A stretch of DNA of 64,000 bases, from NCBI GenBank assembly GCA_017508385.1, contig JAFVZB010000094.1, positions 1-64,000 on the forward strand, in the 5' to 3' direction. Both the position numbers and the translations under genes were made by a program. Shown piece after piece: positions 25,106 to 35,301 of this stretch (the stretch's first letter is position 1; the number at the start of each line of letters is the position of its first letter). The notes below the pieces were generated by a model. The model was not told the DNA's origin and did not search any database. It was given only the letters and a program-made list of their open reading frames with translations. The DNA comes from Lentisphaeria bacterium (GTDB taxonomy: Bacteria; Verrucomicrobiota; Lentisphaeria; Victivallales; Victivallaceae).

Positions 25106-25126
25106 GTTGTAACGGCAATGCTTTAA

Positions 25127-25229
25127 TCCGGAAGTTGAGGATCTGGCTCGGCAGAATTTTCATTCAGCCATCACAGTTGCGCGACAGCTCCCGATTTTCA
25201 CGGGATTCACTCAAAATATTTGTTCCGGA
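25127..25229 (-). promoter_or_regulatory. Cobalamin (B12) riboswitch
   Basis: The minus-strand leader contains the B12-box core: GAATCCCGTGAAAATCGGGA, then GCTGTCGCGCAACTGTGATGG, and downstream GAGCCAGATCC, matching the family's conserved AGCCAGnnnACC. A closing stem pairs TCCGGAA (25229-25223) with TTCCGGA (25133-25127). At about 103 nt it is a compact form. The transcription start predicted from the -10 at 25250-25245 falls just upstream. Bound cobalamin would lower expression of the pseudopilin and btuF-like genes, probably at translation. Confidence 0.9.
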
Positions 25230-25244
25230 ACCGTCGATGCTCAT

Positions 25245-25273
25245 AATATAGCATAAAATCGCCTGATTACCAG
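25245..25273 (-). promoter_or_regulatory. Promoter of riboswitch operon
   Basis: Extended -10 ATGC-TATATT on the minus strand (hexamer 25250-25245). The -35 position holds CTGGTA, a poor match, so the TGC extension probably carries recognition. The leader to the ATG is about 168 nt. Confidence 0.7.
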
Positions 25274-25293
25274 AAGAAAAACATACATTGTGC

Positions 25294-25322
25294 TTGAAAA
25301 ACTGAGCAAAAAGTGTTATGTT
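25294..25322 (+). promoter_or_regulatory. Promoter of DUF368 operon
   Basis: -35 TTGAAA (25294-25299), 17-bp spacer, extended -10 TGT-TATGTT (hexamer 25317-25322), giving a leader of about 26 nt. Confidence 0.7.
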
Positions 25323-25354
25323 TCACAGCGACATTTTTTTTGAAAGGATGTAGA

Positions 25355-26296
25355 ATGAAAAATATTATAAAAAAATACGCCTCTATCGTCGGAATCGGTT
25401 TTGCCATGGGAAGTGCCAATGTAATTCCCGGAGTCTCCGGCGGCACGATCGCTTTTATCTCGGGAATTTATGAAGAACTCATCAACTCCATCCGTCAATG
25501 CGTATCACCCGCAACGCTGAAAATGGCGGTAAAGTTTGACTTCAAAGGCTTATACAACACTCTGCCGTGGAAATTTCTCCTTGCACTCTGCATCGGTGTT
25601 GCCCTCTCTTTTGCCACCATGGCGAAATTCTTTGTCTGGATGCTGGAAAAGCATCCGCAAATAACCTACGCCTTCTTCTTCGGACTCATCCTTGCCAGCA
25701 TCTTCACCATGGCGAAAAAAGTTGACAAGTGGAGTGCTTCTGTCATAATATCTGCCATCGGTGGCGCAGCGGCAGCTTACGCTGTCATCACCATGGTTCC
25801 CATGTCAACACCTAACACCTGGTGGATGATGTTCCTCTGCGGATTTATCTGCATCGTTGCGATGATACTTCCGGGATTATCCGGCTCTTTTCTCATGCTC
25901 ATTCTCGGTCAGTATGAGAGAGTCTGGAAAGCAGTTGCCGATGTCTGCGCCTTCAAATTTTCCGCCGATGATATCGTTATGATTTTCTGGCTCGCCATCG
26001 GATGCGGTGCGGGGCTCGGCAGTTTTGTGCATCTGCTCAACTATCTCATGCGCAAATTCAAGGATGCCACCACTGCCGCTCTCATCGGCTTCATGGTCGG
26101 AACACTGCCAAGAATCTGGCCCTACATCAAAGAGACCGATTTTGTGTTGAAGAAAGGCAAACTCGTTGCAACAAAGTTCAAATGCTGCGCTCCTGAGTGG
26201 AACATCACTCTGCTCTGGGTATTGCTCGTGGCAATTTTCGGTTTTGCAATCGTCATTATCATGGAAAAACTCGCCTCCGCAAATCAGGAAAAATAA
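25355..26296 (+). CDS. DUF368 polyprenyl-phosphate transporter family protein
   Basis: A 313-residue membrane protein with about 8-9 helices and two inverted signature loops: NVIPGVSGGTIAFISGIYEELI near residue 23 and PGLSGSFLMLILGQYE near 175. DUF368 proteins (PopT) have been reported to return undecaprenyl phosphate to the inner face of the membrane for reuse in wall and polysaccharide synthesis. The start at 25355 has AAAGGA upstream; the frame extends 14 codons further but without a ribosome site. It heads a plus-strand operon with lgt. Confidence 0.88.
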   Translation: MKNIIKKYASIVGIGFAMGSANVIPGVSGGTIAFISGIYEELINSIRQCVSPATLKMAVKFDFKGLYNTLPWKFLLALCIGVALSFATMAKFFVWMLEKHPQITYAFFFGLILASIFTMAKKVDKWSASVIISAIGGAAAAYAVITMVPMSTPNTWWMMFLCGFICIVAMILPGLSGSFLMLILGQYERVWKAVADVCAFKFSADDIVMIFWLAIGCGAGLGSFVHLLNYLMRKFKDATTAALIGFMVGTLPRIWPYIKETDFVLKKGKLVATKFKCCAPEWNITLLWVLLVAIFGFAIVIIMEKLASANQEK

Positions 26297-26299
26297 ACT

Positions 26300-27067
26300 A
26301 TGCAACCTATCGCTCTGCAAATCGGTTCGTTTGCCATACGCTGGTATGGAGTCATGGCGGCTGTTGGCTTTCTGCTCGGCAGCTGGGTACTTTTCAAAAA
26401 CAAAAAAGCCGCAGGACTCAACGATGACACCTGCTCAGGCGTATTGCTGACTGCAATGATAGCCGGTATTGCCGGAGCAAGAATTTTTTACGTTGTCCAA
26501 TTTTTCGACCACTACCGAAATAATCTTATAAGCATCATACGCATCGACCAGGGCGGACTGGTATTTTACGGCGGATTTATTCTTGCAGTAATATCCATTG
26601 CTGTTTACTGCAAGATACACAAAATAGATTTCATCAGACTGCTCGACTTTTTCACTCCGGCTATCGCCATCGCCCACGCCTGCGGAAGAGTCGGCTGTTT
26701 TCTCAACTGCTGCTGTTACGGCAGACCGTCAGACAGTATTTTCGCCGTCACATATCCGGCAGGAAGCGAAGCTCAGTTGCGCTATCCGGGAGCCGCAGTA
26801 ACTCCGATACAGCTCATCGAAGCCGGAGAAAACATCATTGCGTTCTTCATCTTCTATCAGTTGGTACGCAAAACCAAAAGGGGTGTTGCCACCTCGTGCT
26901 ACTTCATCTCTTACGGAGTATTGCGTTTCATCAACGAATACTGGCGTGGCGACAATCCGAAAATCTGGGGACTCCTCACTCCGGCACAGCTCATCGGCGC
27001 TGTTCTTGTTCCCGCCGGAATAGCCGCTCTTATCTGGTTCAGTAAACATGACGCCAAAAAAGATTGA
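26300..27067 (+). CDS. lgt: Prolipoprotein diacylglyceryl transferase
   Basis: Lgt attaches diacylglycerol from phosphatidylglycerol to the lipobox cysteine of prelipoproteins. The 255-residue membrane protein shows FAIRWYGVMAAVGF at the N-terminus, GGLVFYGGFI, and the family signature AHACGRVGCFLNCCCYG, then FINEYWRGD. The signature has C in place of the usual first G of HGRxGCFxxGCC, within known variation. It starts 3 bp after the DUF368 gene and overlaps the pseudouridine synthase by 20 bp. At least two likely lipoprotein substrates are encoded at 56453 and 57265. Confidence 0.95.
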   Translation: MQPIALQIGSFAIRWYGVMAAVGFLLGSWVLFKNKKAAGLNDDTCSGVLLTAMIAGIAGARIFYVVQFFDHYRNNLISIIRIDQGGLVFYGGFILAVISIAVYCKIHKIDFIRLLDFFTPAIAIAHACGRVGCFLNCCCYGRPSDSIFAVTYPAGSEAQLRYPGAAVTPIQLIEAGENIIAFFIFYQLVRKTKRGVATSCYFISYGVLRFINEYWRGDNPKIWGLLTPAQLIGAVLVPAGIAALIWFSKHDAKKD

Positions 27068-28004
27068 ATTTACCGTCAGTGAAAATGACAACAACTCAAG
27101 GCTTGACAAGGTTCTCTCTGCTCAAGTCGATGGTTCATCACGCTCTTTTTTGCAGGAACTTATAAAAGCCGGAAGCGTATCTGTAAACGGCAAAACTATC
27201 ACCCTGCCCCGTTTTGCCGTCAAAGCGGGAATGTGCATTGAAGTAACTATTCCTGAGCCCGAGGCAGAAGATACTCTTGCCGTTGAATCTGATTTTGATT
27301 TTGACATCATCTATGAAGATGAATCAATGCTGGTCATCAACAAACCTGCTGGAGTCGCAGTTCACCCGGGAGCAGGCAATCCTGACGGAACTATCGTCAA
27401 CGCCCTGCTCGGACGTTACCCGGGGTTTGCCGGAGTGTTTCCTGATTCCGACGTCCGACCCGGCATCGTGCACAGACTTGACAAAGATACTTCCGGATGT
27501 CTCGTCATAGCCAAAACTCCGCAGGCTATGTATAAACTCAGCGAAGCGTTTGCCATGCGTGAGACCAAAAAGAAATATCTCGCACTGGTACGCGGCATTC
27601 CTGCGCAAAACACAATGGAGATAAACAATTTTATCGGGCGTCATCCTGTCAACCGTCAGAAGATGGCAGTCGTTGACCGTGGCGGGAAAAATGCTGTTTC
27701 CCGCTACCGGGTGTTGAATTCAGGAGTCATCGGCAAAGAAAAAATCTCTCTCGTGGAAGTCGCCATCTTCACCGGACGAACCCACCAGATAAGAGTTCAC
27801 ATGGCTCACATCGGTCATCCGGTACTCGGTGACGAAGTTTACGGAGGCAGCCGCACAGTTATCGAAAATGTCGGTCGGCAGATGCTCCACGCTTACAGCA
27901 TTGAAATTCCCCATCCGCTCTCAGGTAAAAATATGGTTTTCAAAGCCGAGTTGCCGGATGATTTTCAAAATATCAGTTCTTTGATTACCGGAGCTGCTTT
28001 ATGA
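27048..28004 (+). CDS. RluA/RluD family 23S rRNA pseudouridine synthase
   Basis: A 318-residue enzyme with an N-terminal S4 RNA-binding domain (about 15-75: SRLDKVLSAQ...SVSVNGK) and a catalytic domain holding HRLDKDTSGCLVIAK, in which the Asp is the nucleophile. Other conserved blocks are VVNKPAGV-like VINKPAGVAVHPG and GRTHQIRVHMAHIGHPVLGD. It is probably the RluD type modifying 23S rRNA helix 69, but RluC-type specificity cannot be excluded. It overlaps lgt at its 5' end and the MFS gene by 4 bp at its 3' end. Confidence 0.93.
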   Translation: MTPKKIEFTVSENDNNSRLDKVLSAQVDGSSRSFLQELIKAGSVSVNGKTITLPRFAVKAGMCIEVTIPEPEAEDTLAVESDFDFDIIYEDESMLVINKPAGVAVHPGAGNPDGTIVNALLGRYPGFAGVFPDSDVRPGIVHRLDKDTSGCLVIAKTPQAMYKLSEAFAMRETKKKYLALVRGIPAQNTMEINNFIGRHPVNRQKMAVVDRGGKNAVSRYRVLNSGVIGKEKISLVEVAIFTGRTHQIRVHMAHIGHPVLGDEVYGGSRTVIENVGRQMLHAYSIEIPHPLSGKNMVFKAELPDDFQNISSLITGAAL

Positions 28005-29230
28005 ATGTATCCACGCTTTACCGGAAAATAAAAAACGACAAGGGCATCACTCTTGCTGCCACCTGGAGCTTCAATCAGCTCGCATACGCTATCGTCTATC
28101 CTTTTATTCCGCTGTATCTTGCGCAAGAGAGAGCAATAGCCTACACCACTGTGAGCCTGATTTTTCCTTTGATGGGTTTGGCTGTCTCTCTTGCCCCCCT
28201 GCCCTGCGGCTGGATGACCGATAAGTTCGGACGCTCGTTTATGATGCTTTTCGGACAAGCCGGAAGAGCTGCGATATTTTTTGCGCTTGCTGTATTTGTC
28301 TATTTCAATGCTCCATTCTGGCTGTTTGCCATATTTCTCATGCTCAACTCTGCCGTAGGAGTAGCGTTTCAGGTGGGAGCCGATGCCTATCTTGCCGATA
28401 TCACAACTCCGGAAGAGCGTCCGCAGTATTACAGCAAAATCAGAATAGGTTACAACGTCGGCTGGGCATTGGGTCCGATGCTCGGAGCGTTTTTCGCCAA
28501 GACTCCGTTCTGGCTCTTCTTCTTTATTACCGGTATATTATGTATTGCAGGAACAATATACACCAAGCTCGCCTGCTTCAGGTATGATACAGGCGTTCAG
28601 TCATCCAAGTCAGTCAAAGAGAAAACGCCTGACGATTTCAGCATTGTCAACAATGTACTTAAAAACTTCAACTTCATGATGCTGCTTACAGGAACACTGC
28701 TTCTTATGCTGCTGGCTTCGCAACTTTACTCGACACTGTCAGCGTATTCCACGCAGAGAGTGGAAATCAGCAAAGAAGCTCTGGGGTCAATCTACTCACT
28801 CAACGGCTTTATGGTGCTTGCATTGCAAATTCCGATCGTCGCCATCCTGAAAAAATTAAAAGTTCCGGTACTTATCCAGCTGGTAAGCGGCACAATGATT
28901 TACGCCGTCAGCTATTTCTTTATCGGTTTTGCAGCAGGTGCTGCTGCACTCGCCGTATCGGTGGCTGCAATAACTTTGGGGGAAATCGTCGTTCAGCCTG
29001 CATTATACACCGCTGTTTCAAGTGAATCCAAAGGAAATTATGCGGGAAGAATGCTCTCGATGTACTCGCTGATGCGGGGTATAGGCTATTCCGTTGGTCC
29101 GTGGTTCGGAGCGATGATTTTTGAATCGACGAAATCCGGTCCGGTACTCTGGGGAATACTTTCGATGTTTGCAGTCTGCTCGGCAATCGTATTTGCACTT
29201 ACAGGAAAATCAAAAACACAACAAATATAA
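28001..29230 (+). CDS. Major facilitator superfamily transporter
   Basis: A 409-residue protein with about 12 membrane helices. The loop between helices 2 and 3 carries the MFS motif A form GWMTDKFGRS, repeated weakly in the second half. Helix 5 has the GYNVGWALGPMLGAFF element common in drug-efflux MFS members. The substrate is not evident. The ATGA overlap with the pseudouridine synthase shows translational coupling. It lies ahead of putP, separated by 11 bp with a GGGGGA ribosome site for the latter. Confidence 0.88.
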   Translation: MNVSTLYRKIKNDKGITLAATWSFNQLAYAIVYPFIPLYLAQERAIAYTTVSLIFPLMGLAVSLAPLPCGWMTDKFGRSFMMLFGQAGRAAIFFALAVFVYFNAPFWLFAIFLMLNSAVGVAFQVGADAYLADITTPEERPQYYSKIRIGYNVGWALGPMLGAFFAKTPFWLFFFITGILCIAGTIYTKLACFRYDTGVQSSKSVKEKTPDDFSIVNNVLKNFNFMMLLTGTLLLMLLASQLYSTLSAYSTQRVEISKEALGSIYSLNGFMVLALQIPIVAILKKLKVPVLIQLVSGTMIYAVSYFFIGFAAGAAALAVSVAAITLGEIVVQPALYTAVSSESKGNYAGRMLSMYSLMRGIGYSVGPWFGAMIFESTKSGPVLWGILSMFAVCSAIVFALTGKSKTQQI

Positions 29231-29241
29231 TTGGGGGAATC

Positions 29242-30717
29242 ATGGTAGAAACTTATGTAACATTTGCACTTTATCTGGTATTTATGATTTCAGTCGGAGT
29301 GTATTTCTTCTTCAAATCCAAAAGCGTATCTGATTATCTGCTCGGAGGCAGAGGCATCGGCAGCTGGGTAACTGCCCTGTCGGCTCAGGCAAGCGATATG
29401 AGCGGATGGCTGCTCATGGGACTCCCCGGAGCCATTTATCTTGCCGGTATCGGAGAAGTCTGGATCGCTATCGGTCTCGGACTCGGAACACTGCTCAACT
29501 GGCTCATTGTCGCTCCGCGCCTCAGAGTATATACAGAAAAGACCAACTCCATGACCCTTGCGGCGTTTTTCAGTAAGCGGTTCAAAGATCCGACCGGATG
29601 TCTGAGGGTATTCTCTGCCATCATCACGCTCTTTTTCTTCACTATTTATGCCGCAAGCGGACTCAATGCCACCGGCAATCTCTTTGAGGAAATGTTCAAT
29701 ATTCCATACAGCTATGCGGTCATCATCGGCGCAGCGGTACTGCTCATATACACCTTCCTCGGCGGATATCTCGCCGTTTGCTGGACCGATCTTTTTCAGG
29801 GATTTCTGATGTTTTTCGCTTTGATTGCCATTCCCTTTTTCGCTTACAAATATGCCGGCGGAGCAGAAGCCATAACAACTGCTATGCAAAACAAAGGACT
29901 GACGAACTCGCTCATTCCACAAGCAGACAACACTATTCTCGCCGTTGCCGGAATATTTTCTGCCGCTGCATGGGGCTTCGGATATTTTGGTCAACCCCAT
30001 ATTCTCGTGCGTTTCATGAGCATAAAATCGGTCAAACTCCTGCCGAAGACCATCACCATTGCCATGATTTGGGTGATTTTCTCTCTTGCCGCAGCAGTGT
30101 TCATCGGCTTTGTCGCCATGCCGCTTTTCCCCGGACTCGACAAACAATCCTGCGAAAAGGTGTTCATCTACATGGTGAGAAACAAAGAGATATTCAATCC
30201 GTGGCTGGGCGGAGTCATGCTTGCCGCCATCCTCGCAGCTATCATGTCAACCATCGACTCTCAGCTGTTGGTATCAAGTACGACACTCACAGAGGATTTT
30301 TACAAATTCCTCCATGTTGATGCCTCTCAGAAAGTGCTCATGCAGATGAGCAGGATGTTCGTCGTGCTCATCACGGCTGTCGCCTGCGGACTTGCTTTGA
30401 TGCGCACCGAAACGATTTTCAGTCTGGTCAAATTCGCATGGGGAGGTTTCGGAGCTGCGTTCGGTCCGGTCGTACTCATGTCGCTGTATTCCAGAAAGAC
30501 CAGCTGGCAATCAGCTTTTGCCGGAATGATCCTCGGTACGGCGACGATGCTTGGGTGGTACGTTCTCGGCTTCGGCAAGTATATGTATGAAATCGTCCCG
30601 GGATTTCTCTGCGGACTTGTCACCATTGCCGTGATGAACAAATTCTTTCCACAGAAAGACCAGAAAATCATCGACGAGTTCGACGAAGTGGTTTGCAATG
30701 CAAAAATCCTGAAATAA
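29242..30717 (+). CDS. putP: Sodium/proline symporter
   Basis: A 491-residue member of the sodium:solute symporter family (LeuT fold, 13 helices). Conserved features include DYLLGGRGIGSWVTALSAQASDMSGWLLMGLPG near the N-terminus and GYFGQPHILVRFMS in the middle, both matching PutP closely. The sodium-site helix AILAAIMSTIDSQLLVSST is intact. The ribosome site GGGGGA lies before the ATG. It would bring in proline (or a similar amino acid) with sodium. A putA gene is not in the window. Confidence 0.9.
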   Translation: MVETYVTFALYLVFMISVGVYFFFKSKSVSDYLLGGRGIGSWVTALSAQASDMSGWLLMGLPGAIYLAGIGEVWIAIGLGLGTLLNWLIVAPRLRVYTEKTNSMTLAAFFSKRFKDPTGCLRVFSAIITLFFFTIYAASGLNATGNLFEEMFNIPYSYAVIIGAAVLLIYTFLGGYLAVCWTDLFQGFLMFFALIAIPFFAYKYAGGAEAITTAMQNKGLTNSLIPQADNTILAVAGIFSAAAWGFGYFGQPHILVRFMSIKSVKLLPKTITIAMIWVIFSLAAAVFIGFVAMPLFPGLDKQSCEKVFIYMVRNKEIFNPWLGGVMLAAILAAIMSTIDSQLLVSSTTLTEDFYKFLHVDASQKVLMQMSRMFVVLITAVACGLALMRTETIFSLVKFAWGGFGAAFGPVVLMSLYSRKTSWQSAFAGMILGTATMLGWYVLGFGKYMYEIVPGFLCGLVTIAVMNKFFPQKDQKIIDEFDEVVCNAKILK

Positions 30718-30730
30718 TATGCAAACAGGC

Positions 30731-30759
30731 TTGTTTTAATCGATTCCTTACGCTATATT
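30731..30759 (+). promoter_or_regulatory. Promoter of DUF1846 gene
   Basis: -35 TTGTTT (30731-30736), 17-bp spacer, -10 TATATT (30754-30759). The predicted leader is about 44 nt. Confidence 0.75.
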
Positions 30760-30809
30760 AAGCAGGATTGATATGTTAAAAACAAAATTCCGGAAACGAG
30801 AACGTTAAA

Positions 30810-32324
30810 ATGAATACAGGTTTTGACAGTGACAAATACTTGAAAGAGCAATCCGCAGCAATTTTGGAGCGTGCGGCAAAATTCGGCGACAAACTCTATT
30901 TGGAGTTCGGCGGAAAACTCATCTGTGATTTTCATGCTGCCCGTGTACTGCCGGGTTTTGACCCTGATGCAAAAATCAAACTGCTTCAACGTCTCAAAGA
31001 CAAAGTCGATATCATCATCTGTATCCACGCCGGAGCAATCGAAGAGAAAAAAATGCGTGCCGATTTCGGCGTCTCCTATGACATCGATACGCTCCGCACC
31101 ATCGACGACCTCAGAACCTGGGGATTGGATGTGCGGGCGGTCGTCGTCACAAGGTATTGCGACCAGCCTGCGGTCAAAGTATTTCTCAACCGTCTCAAAC
31201 GCCGGGGTATCAAAGTTTACACCCACCGTCCGATAGATGGATATCCCACCGATGTTGACACCATTGCAAGCGACAAGGGATATGGAGCAAATGCCTATAT
31301 TGAAACCGAAAGACCCATTGTTGTTGTAACCGGTCCCGGCTCGAACTCGGGAAAGATGGCGACTTGTCTCAGCCAGGTTTATCACGAATACAAAAGAGGA
31401 ATCAAGGCGGGTTACGCCAAATTTGAGACCTTCCCCGTCTGGAATCTGCCGCTGAAACACCCGGTAAACCTCGCCTATGAAGCGGCTACTGCCGATGTCG
31501 GTGATGTGAACATGGTCGATCCGTTCCAGCTCGATGCCAGAAATGAGATGGCAGTAAACTACAACCGTGACATTGAAATTTTCCCGGTCGTGCGGCGTAT
31601 CTGTGCCAGAATAATGGCTCCGGAGCAGCTCTATGTTTCACCAACTGAGATGGGAGTAAATCAGGTAGGCTTTGCAATCACTGACGACAAAATCGTAAGA
31701 GATGCCGCTGTTCAGGAAATCATCAGGCGTTATTTCAGAGCTCTCTGTGATTATGCCACCGGAGATTGCGACAAAGAGACCGCAGACCGTATAAAACTGC
31801 TTCTCGATGAACTCGGAGTAACCGATACCGACCGCAAAGTTGTGCTTCCGGCAAGAAGGGCGGCTGAGCTCGCTTCAAAACAGCCTGATAAGGGAAGTGA
31901 CAACATCTACTGCGGAGCCGCAATCGAACTTGCAGATGGCAAAATTATTACCGGAAAAAACTCTCCGCTGCTTCATGCCGCTTCAAGCTGTGTACTCAAC
32001 GCTATAAAGTACCTTGCCGGACTCCCTGATAATCTGCCGCTGCTCTCGGATAACGTGCTGGAATCAGTTGGCAAACTCAAAAAAGATGTCTTCCGCAACC
32101 GTCAGATAAGTCTCTCTCTCAATGAGACACTGGTTGCATTGAGTGTTTCCGGCCCTGCAAATCCGGCGGCGAGAATGGCGATGGCGGTTCTGCCGCAGCT
32201 TTCAGGATGCGAGATGCACACCAGCCATATTCCTGCGGCAGGAGACGAGCTTGGCTTGCGCCGTCTCGGAATCCATCTCACCAGTGACCCGCAATTCACC
32301 AGCCGCAACCTGTTCATGGAATAA
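30810..32324 (+). CDS. DUF1846 family protein
   Basis: A 504-residue cytoplasmic protein of the DUF1846 family, whose structure is known from Streptococcus but whose function is not. Recognisable conserved pieces are FGGKLICDFHAARVLPGFDP near the N-terminus, THRPIDGYPTDVDTI, and the nucleotide-loop-like VVVTGPGSNSGKMATCLSQ, followed by KAGYAKFETFPVWNLPLKHP. The length matches the family. It has its own promoter and is followed by 3 bp to the GT-C gene, so it may also drive that and the tautomerase gene. No functional statement beyond family membership is justified. Confidence 0.88.
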   Translation: MNTGFDSDKYLKEQSAAILERAAKFGDKLYLEFGGKLICDFHAARVLPGFDPDAKIKLLQRLKDKVDIIICIHAGAIEEKKMRADFGVSYDIDTLRTIDDLRTWGLDVRAVVVTRYCDQPAVKVFLNRLKRRGIKVYTHRPIDGYPTDVDTIASDKGYGANAYIETERPIVVVTGPGSNSGKMATCLSQVYHEYKRGIKAGYAKFETFPVWNLPLKHPVNLAYEAATADVGDVNMVDPFQLDARNEMAVNYNRDIEIFPVVRRICARIMAPEQLYVSPTEMGVNQVGFAITDDKIVRDAAVQEIIRRYFRALCDYATGDCDKETADRIKLLLDELGVTDTDRKVVLPARRAAELASKQPDKGSDNIYCGAAIELADGKIITGKNSPLLHAASSCVLNAIKYLAGLPDNLPLLSDNVLESVGKLKKDVFRNRQISLSLNETLVALSVSGPANPAARMAMAVLPQLSGCEMHTSHIPAAGDELGLRRLGIHLTSDPQFTSRNLFME

Positions 32325-32327
32325 ATC

Positions 32328-33848
32328 TTGGATAAACTCAATCAGCAGAAGTTCATCAGACTTTCGGCGGTCGGCTTCTTACTTGTCGCCGCGGCTTTGC
32401 GTTTGTCTCTCTTGTACCGCAGTCTGCAATATGATGAGTTATGGAGTTGGCAATTCTTTGCTCCGCTGGGTTTGAAGTCCATTCTTTTTGACTTGTCTCT
32501 GCCGAACAACCATCCGCTCAATACGCTCGGAATAAAGTTGATTACAGCTGTCACGGATGATATTTTTCTTATCAGAACGCTGCCGTTTATATGCGGAACA
32601 CTCCTGCCGTTTCCGCTGTACTTTGCGGTATCAACGTGGTGCAATGACAAGCGCACCGGATTTTTATCGGCAATACTTGCCGCTTTTTCTGCTCCGGCAA
32701 TAGTTTACAGTGCCCTCGCCCGCGGGTACATCATTCAGGCGTTTTTCTTTGTGCTCACCGCCGCCGGTTTTGCCTGTTTTTCCTCCAAACACGTCGATAA
32801 ACACGCAAAAAACGGATTTTTCCTTATCATCGCAGGCGGAATCGGAACTGTTTTGAGCGTTCCGACAGGAATAGTCTTTCTTGCCGCCCTGCTCTTGGCG
32901 GTGTGGCTTCACTCAGAAAAGAAAAAACCACACAAACTTTTACTTTATTCCCTGATTGCCGGAGCAATAATTTCTGTACTTTATTACTCAAAAATCTACT
33001 CATCTCTTACCGCCGCTCAAAAGTGGAGCGTTGGAGGAAACTATTTTTACGGATGCGGAAAAATACTCTTTCACACATCGACGGGGTGTATTGTTGCAAC
33101 GCTTACGGCACTGGTGACTACTCCGAAAAAAAGTGTTCCGCTGTTGGCAATTCCGGTTATCGTGCTTCTGAGCGGAGTTTTTACCGGTCTTGGTCCTGAC
33201 CGCACATATATTATCTTTTCCATCGTCTTTTCCGTACTTTGTACAATCGCAGTCACCGAATTTTACGGACGCAAAGCATGGGGAAAACTCTTTGCCGCAG
33301 TTTTGCTGCTGCTCTTTGCCGCAGGTCAGATATACAACGTCAAAAACTTTATTCTGCCTGACTGGAAAATGGCTGATGTCCGCAACTCTGCCACTACTGT
33401 CGCTGTTTATCAGGCAAACAGCAGTTATCCTCTGCTGTGGAATCTCGGAACGGAGTTTCTTGCAGATTACCAGAACTCGGTCGGCAAAAGTTATCTTGAT
33501 ACCGTCAAAGTGTATGCGGATAACGGCGTATTCAACGGCATGGATTCATCTTTCGGAGAGAAGCAAATCAAAACCAATCTGAAAGGAACTCCGGGATATG
33601 ACAGGGTACTGGGAGTATTTCACACTTACCGTCTTGAACCCTGCAGCAGTGCCGCTCCTGACGGCAGCTGTTATCTTGTGGCATACCCGAAAGAGAGTTT
33701 CCCGGTAACCGCTCCTGAAAACGCACTCAGACTCAATCCGCACTTTGAATCATCGGTTGACAAGCAGGGCAGATGCGCTCTTTATTTTACTGAAAAATAT
33801 CCGGAGTCTCTCTCCGGAGCGAACATATTTTTAATAAAAGGAATATAA
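32328..33848 (+). CDS. GT-C fold membrane glycosyltransferase-like protein (GT39/DUF-type)
   Basis: A 506-residue protein with about 10-11 membrane helices in the first 350 residues and a soluble C-terminal domain. The first loop carries LQYDELWSW, where the Asp-Glu pair fits the catalytic DE motif of GT-C enzymes such as the ArnT and PMT families that use lipid-linked sugars. NNHPLNTLG in the same loop is also usual for these proteins. The start codon is TTG at 32328, three bases after the DUF1846 stop, with GGA about eight bases upstream. Acceptor and donor are unknown. Confidence 0.72.
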   Translation: MDKLNQQKFIRLSAVGFLLVAAALRLSLLYRSLQYDELWSWQFFAPLGLKSILFDLSLPNNHPLNTLGIKLITAVTDDIFLIRTLPFICGTLLPFPLYFAVSTWCNDKRTGFLSAILAAFSAPAIVYSALARGYIIQAFFFVLTAAGFACFSSKHVDKHAKNGFFLIIAGGIGTVLSVPTGIVFLAALLLAVWLHSEKKKPHKLLLYSLIAGAIISVLYYSKIYSSLTAAQKWSVGGNYFYGCGKILFHTSTGCIVATLTALVTTPKKSVPLLAIPVIVLLSGVFTGLGPDRTYIIFSIVFSVLCTIAVTEFYGRKAWGKLFAAVLLLLFAAGQIYNVKNFILPDWKMADVRNSATTVAVYQANSSYPLLWNLGTEFLADYQNSVGKSYLDTVKVYADNGVFNGMDSSFGEKQIKTNLKGTPGYDRVLGVFHTYRLEPCSSAAPDGSCYLVAYPKESFPVTAPENALRLNPHFESSVDKQGRCALYFTEKYPESLSGANIFLIKGI

Positions 33849-33850
33849 AA

Positions 33851-34186
33851 ATGCCGTCAATCAAATTTGAAACATCCGTCGTACTCTCAAAAGAAGCGGA
33901 ACAGAAACTTGCTCTTGAAATCGCAACTCTCGCCTCCTTGGAACTCAACAAGCCTCTGGAGGTCGTTCAGGTGCGTATTCAGAGTGCAATGACCGTCTCA
34001 TTCGGCAACAGCTGCCGCACGAACTCGGCTTTTCTGCACCTCGCACTGATTGGTAAAATCGCTCCTGAAGTAAAAGCGGAACTGCCGAAAAAGTTTGCCG
34101 CTTTGCTGAAAGAGTACGGAGTGGAAGAAAAATATCTTTTCCTCCACTACACTGAAACTGCTCCCGATGCCTGGGGCTGGCTGTAA
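33851..34186 (+). CDS. MIF / phenylpyruvate tautomerase family protein
   Basis: A 111-residue protein of the tautomerase superfamily, macrophage-migration-inhibitory-factor type. Pro2, the catalytic base after Met removal, is present (MPSIKFETS). The C-terminus DAWGW matches the MIF ending NWGWNGSTF in truncated form. The length is close to the MIF norm (114). It probably forms a trimer, and its physiological substrate in bacteria is not known. It starts 2 bp after the GT-C stop and ends 2 bp from the convergent tgt gene. Confidence 0.85.
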   Translation: MPSIKFETSVVLSKEAEQKLALEIATLASLELNKPLEVVQVRIQSAMTVSFGNSCRTNSAFLHLALIGKIAPEVKAELPKKFAALLKEYGVEEKYLFLHYTETAPDAWGWL

Positions 34187-34188
34187 GT

Positions 34189-35301
<1,113 letters not shown>

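Noticed and set aside
30718-30740. Weak hairpin AAACA...TGTTT after putP as a terminator
   Set aside because: The stem has five A/T-rich pairs and coincides with the -35 of the DUF1846 promoter; not convincing.
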